DNA from: Flavobacteriales bacterium UBA4466 | GTDB taxonomy: Bacteria; Bacteroidota; Bacteroidia; Flavobacteriales_D; Crocinitomicaceae | Assembly (NCBI GenBank): GCA_905182335.1 | Contig: CAJJBE010000002.1 | Location: forward strand, 535,501-599,500 | Direction of reading: 5' to 3' | Length of the DNA: 64,000 bases | Shown here: positions 63,387-64,000 of the stretch, in pieces | Layout: each line of letters begins with the position of its first letter | Numbering within the stretch: the first letter of the stretch is position 1 | Notes under the pieces: generated by a model | The model's input: only the letters and a program-made list of their open reading frames with translations | Databases searched by the model: none | Told to the model about the DNA's origin: nothing | Made by a program: the position numbers and the translations under genes

Positions 63387-63446
63387 ATTAAAACAATTTC
63401 AAATCCTCCAAAAAAATTGAACTCTTACCATTGGAGGTCAACAATA
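63387..63446. repeat. Dispersed repeat R, copy 3 (partial)
   Basis: The core (AAATCCTCCAAAAAAATTGA, then ACTCTTACCATTGGAGGTCA) matches copy 2; the terminator part is absent. The gap 63240-63455 holds nothing else. Confidence 0.65.
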
Positions 63447-63455
63447 AAAAACTTC

Positions 63456-64000
63456 TTATTTTGACATCCTTTCTCCATATTCATCCCATCGATCAACAGA
63501 ATAATCTTCAATAAGGTCTATCAATTTTTCTTTCCCTATTTCTAGAAGGAGTTTGTTAACATCATAATTATAACAATATCTCAACCAAAAATCTTCTTTA
63601 AGATTTCCATTCTTGTAGTATTCTTTCCAGCCAACCAAACAACCTTCAATATAAAAATACTCTATCTTTATATTATTAGTATTTTTTGATTTCTCAAAAT
63701 CCTCATATGCTACTCCGTTAAACAACGTATCATTAATCATTGCTAATGTTTTTGCAGCGGCAGGGTAATCATCAAACGAATCCTCAAATACAGGGTTAAA
63801 ATTTATCATACTCATAGGTGCTATAGTATAATTATCAATACCAATCTCACTCATAAAAAAACAATCAGTAGAATCTCCATTTATATTCCAACATCTAGAA
63901 AAACTTGACATCTCTTTACCATAATCATAATATCCTTCATACATTAATTCTCCAGTTGGATACGTTTTATAAGATATACCTGAGAAAGGTCCTAAAGGTT
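63456..64000 (-). CDS. MORN-repeat / YwqK-like protein, partial
   Basis: The frame is open to the right edge, so the N-terminus is missing; the first internal Met is at 63944. MORN-variant repeats are visible: SYKTYPTGELMYEGYYDYGK and GWKEYYKNGNLKEDFW. Such proteins are often named YwqK-type antitoxins, but no toxin is visible here. Confidence 0.65.
   Translation of the reverse strand, partial: PLGPFSGISYKTYPTGELMYEGYYDYGKEMSSFSRCWNINGDSTDCFFMSEIGIDNYTIAPMSMINFNPVFEDSFDDYPAAAKTLAMINDTLFNGVAYEDFEKSKNTNNIKIEYFYIEGCLVGWKEYYKNGNLKEDFWLRYCYNYDVNKLLLEIGKEKLIDLIEDYSVDRWDEYGERMSK

Overview
The window is AT-rich DNA from a member of the Bacteroidota, most likely an environmental Flavobacteriales of the Crocinitomicaceae/Fluviicola type. 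The lineage call rests on secreted proteins with type IX secretion (T9SS) C-terminal domains, lipoproteins with an LVSC lipobox, a BT_3928-type DoxX protein, DUF1599, DUF5522 and DUF2779 proteins, and promoters that fit the Bacteroidota TTG-N19-TAnnTTTG pattern (best seen at tRNA-Arg). The family-level placement is inference.

Positions 1-42,750 are mostly chromosomal backbone. In order: the 3' end of typA; a TPR / phosphosulfolactate synthase (ComA-like) / WD40 run; rlmF and a YkgJ-like protein; a two-component cluster (NtrC-type regulator, hybrid kinase, lone receiver) with two matching TCCCA-N3-TGGGA palindromes; a lipase, a secreted esterase and two small lipoproteins; a 151-bp MITE with a decayed serine recombinase against tRNA-Leu(GAG); an ABC exporter; a ComB-like phosphatase; uvrB; a cation antiporter; a cysteine-synthase-like enzyme; a very large secreted metalloprotease; folP divergent from DUF1599; and a tight operon DUF1599 - DoxX protein - tpiA - prmA - 1537-residue exported protein, followed by clpS.

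Positions 42,800-54,700 are the most interesting part. A serine-recombinase remnant abuts the terminator of tRNA-Arg(ACG). It is joined to the last 53 codons of a XerD/IntI-like tyrosine recombinase. Next come 14-bp direct repeats and then four consecutive gene cassettes. Each cassette begins with GTT plus a short sequence whose exact reverse complement occurs just after its own last gene, at the start of an imperfect-palindrome site. This is the 1R/2R relation of integron attC sites. The cassettes carry (1) an exported KESGFGD-repeat protein, (2) a DUF262-HNH protein, (3) a 1210-residue protein with an S1 domain and a Schlafen-type AlbA_2 domain, and (4) a restriction-modification pair whose C5-methyltransferase starts with an integrase-type arm DNA-binding domain. 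The array looks like an integron-type defence array. Its integrase has decayed, and its last attC is cut by an IS6-family element that was itself damaged by a MITE.

Positions 54,700-64,000 are an accessory tail: a DUF2779 nuclease-like protein, many small unknown genes, a four-gene overlapping operon on the minus strand, two 157-bp copies of a structured 5' leader in front of unrelated exported proteins, a second XerD-type tail ending at a perfect 32-bp palindrome, a T9SS-sorted propeller protein, three copies of a dispersed repeat, and an edge-truncated MORN/YwqK-like protein.
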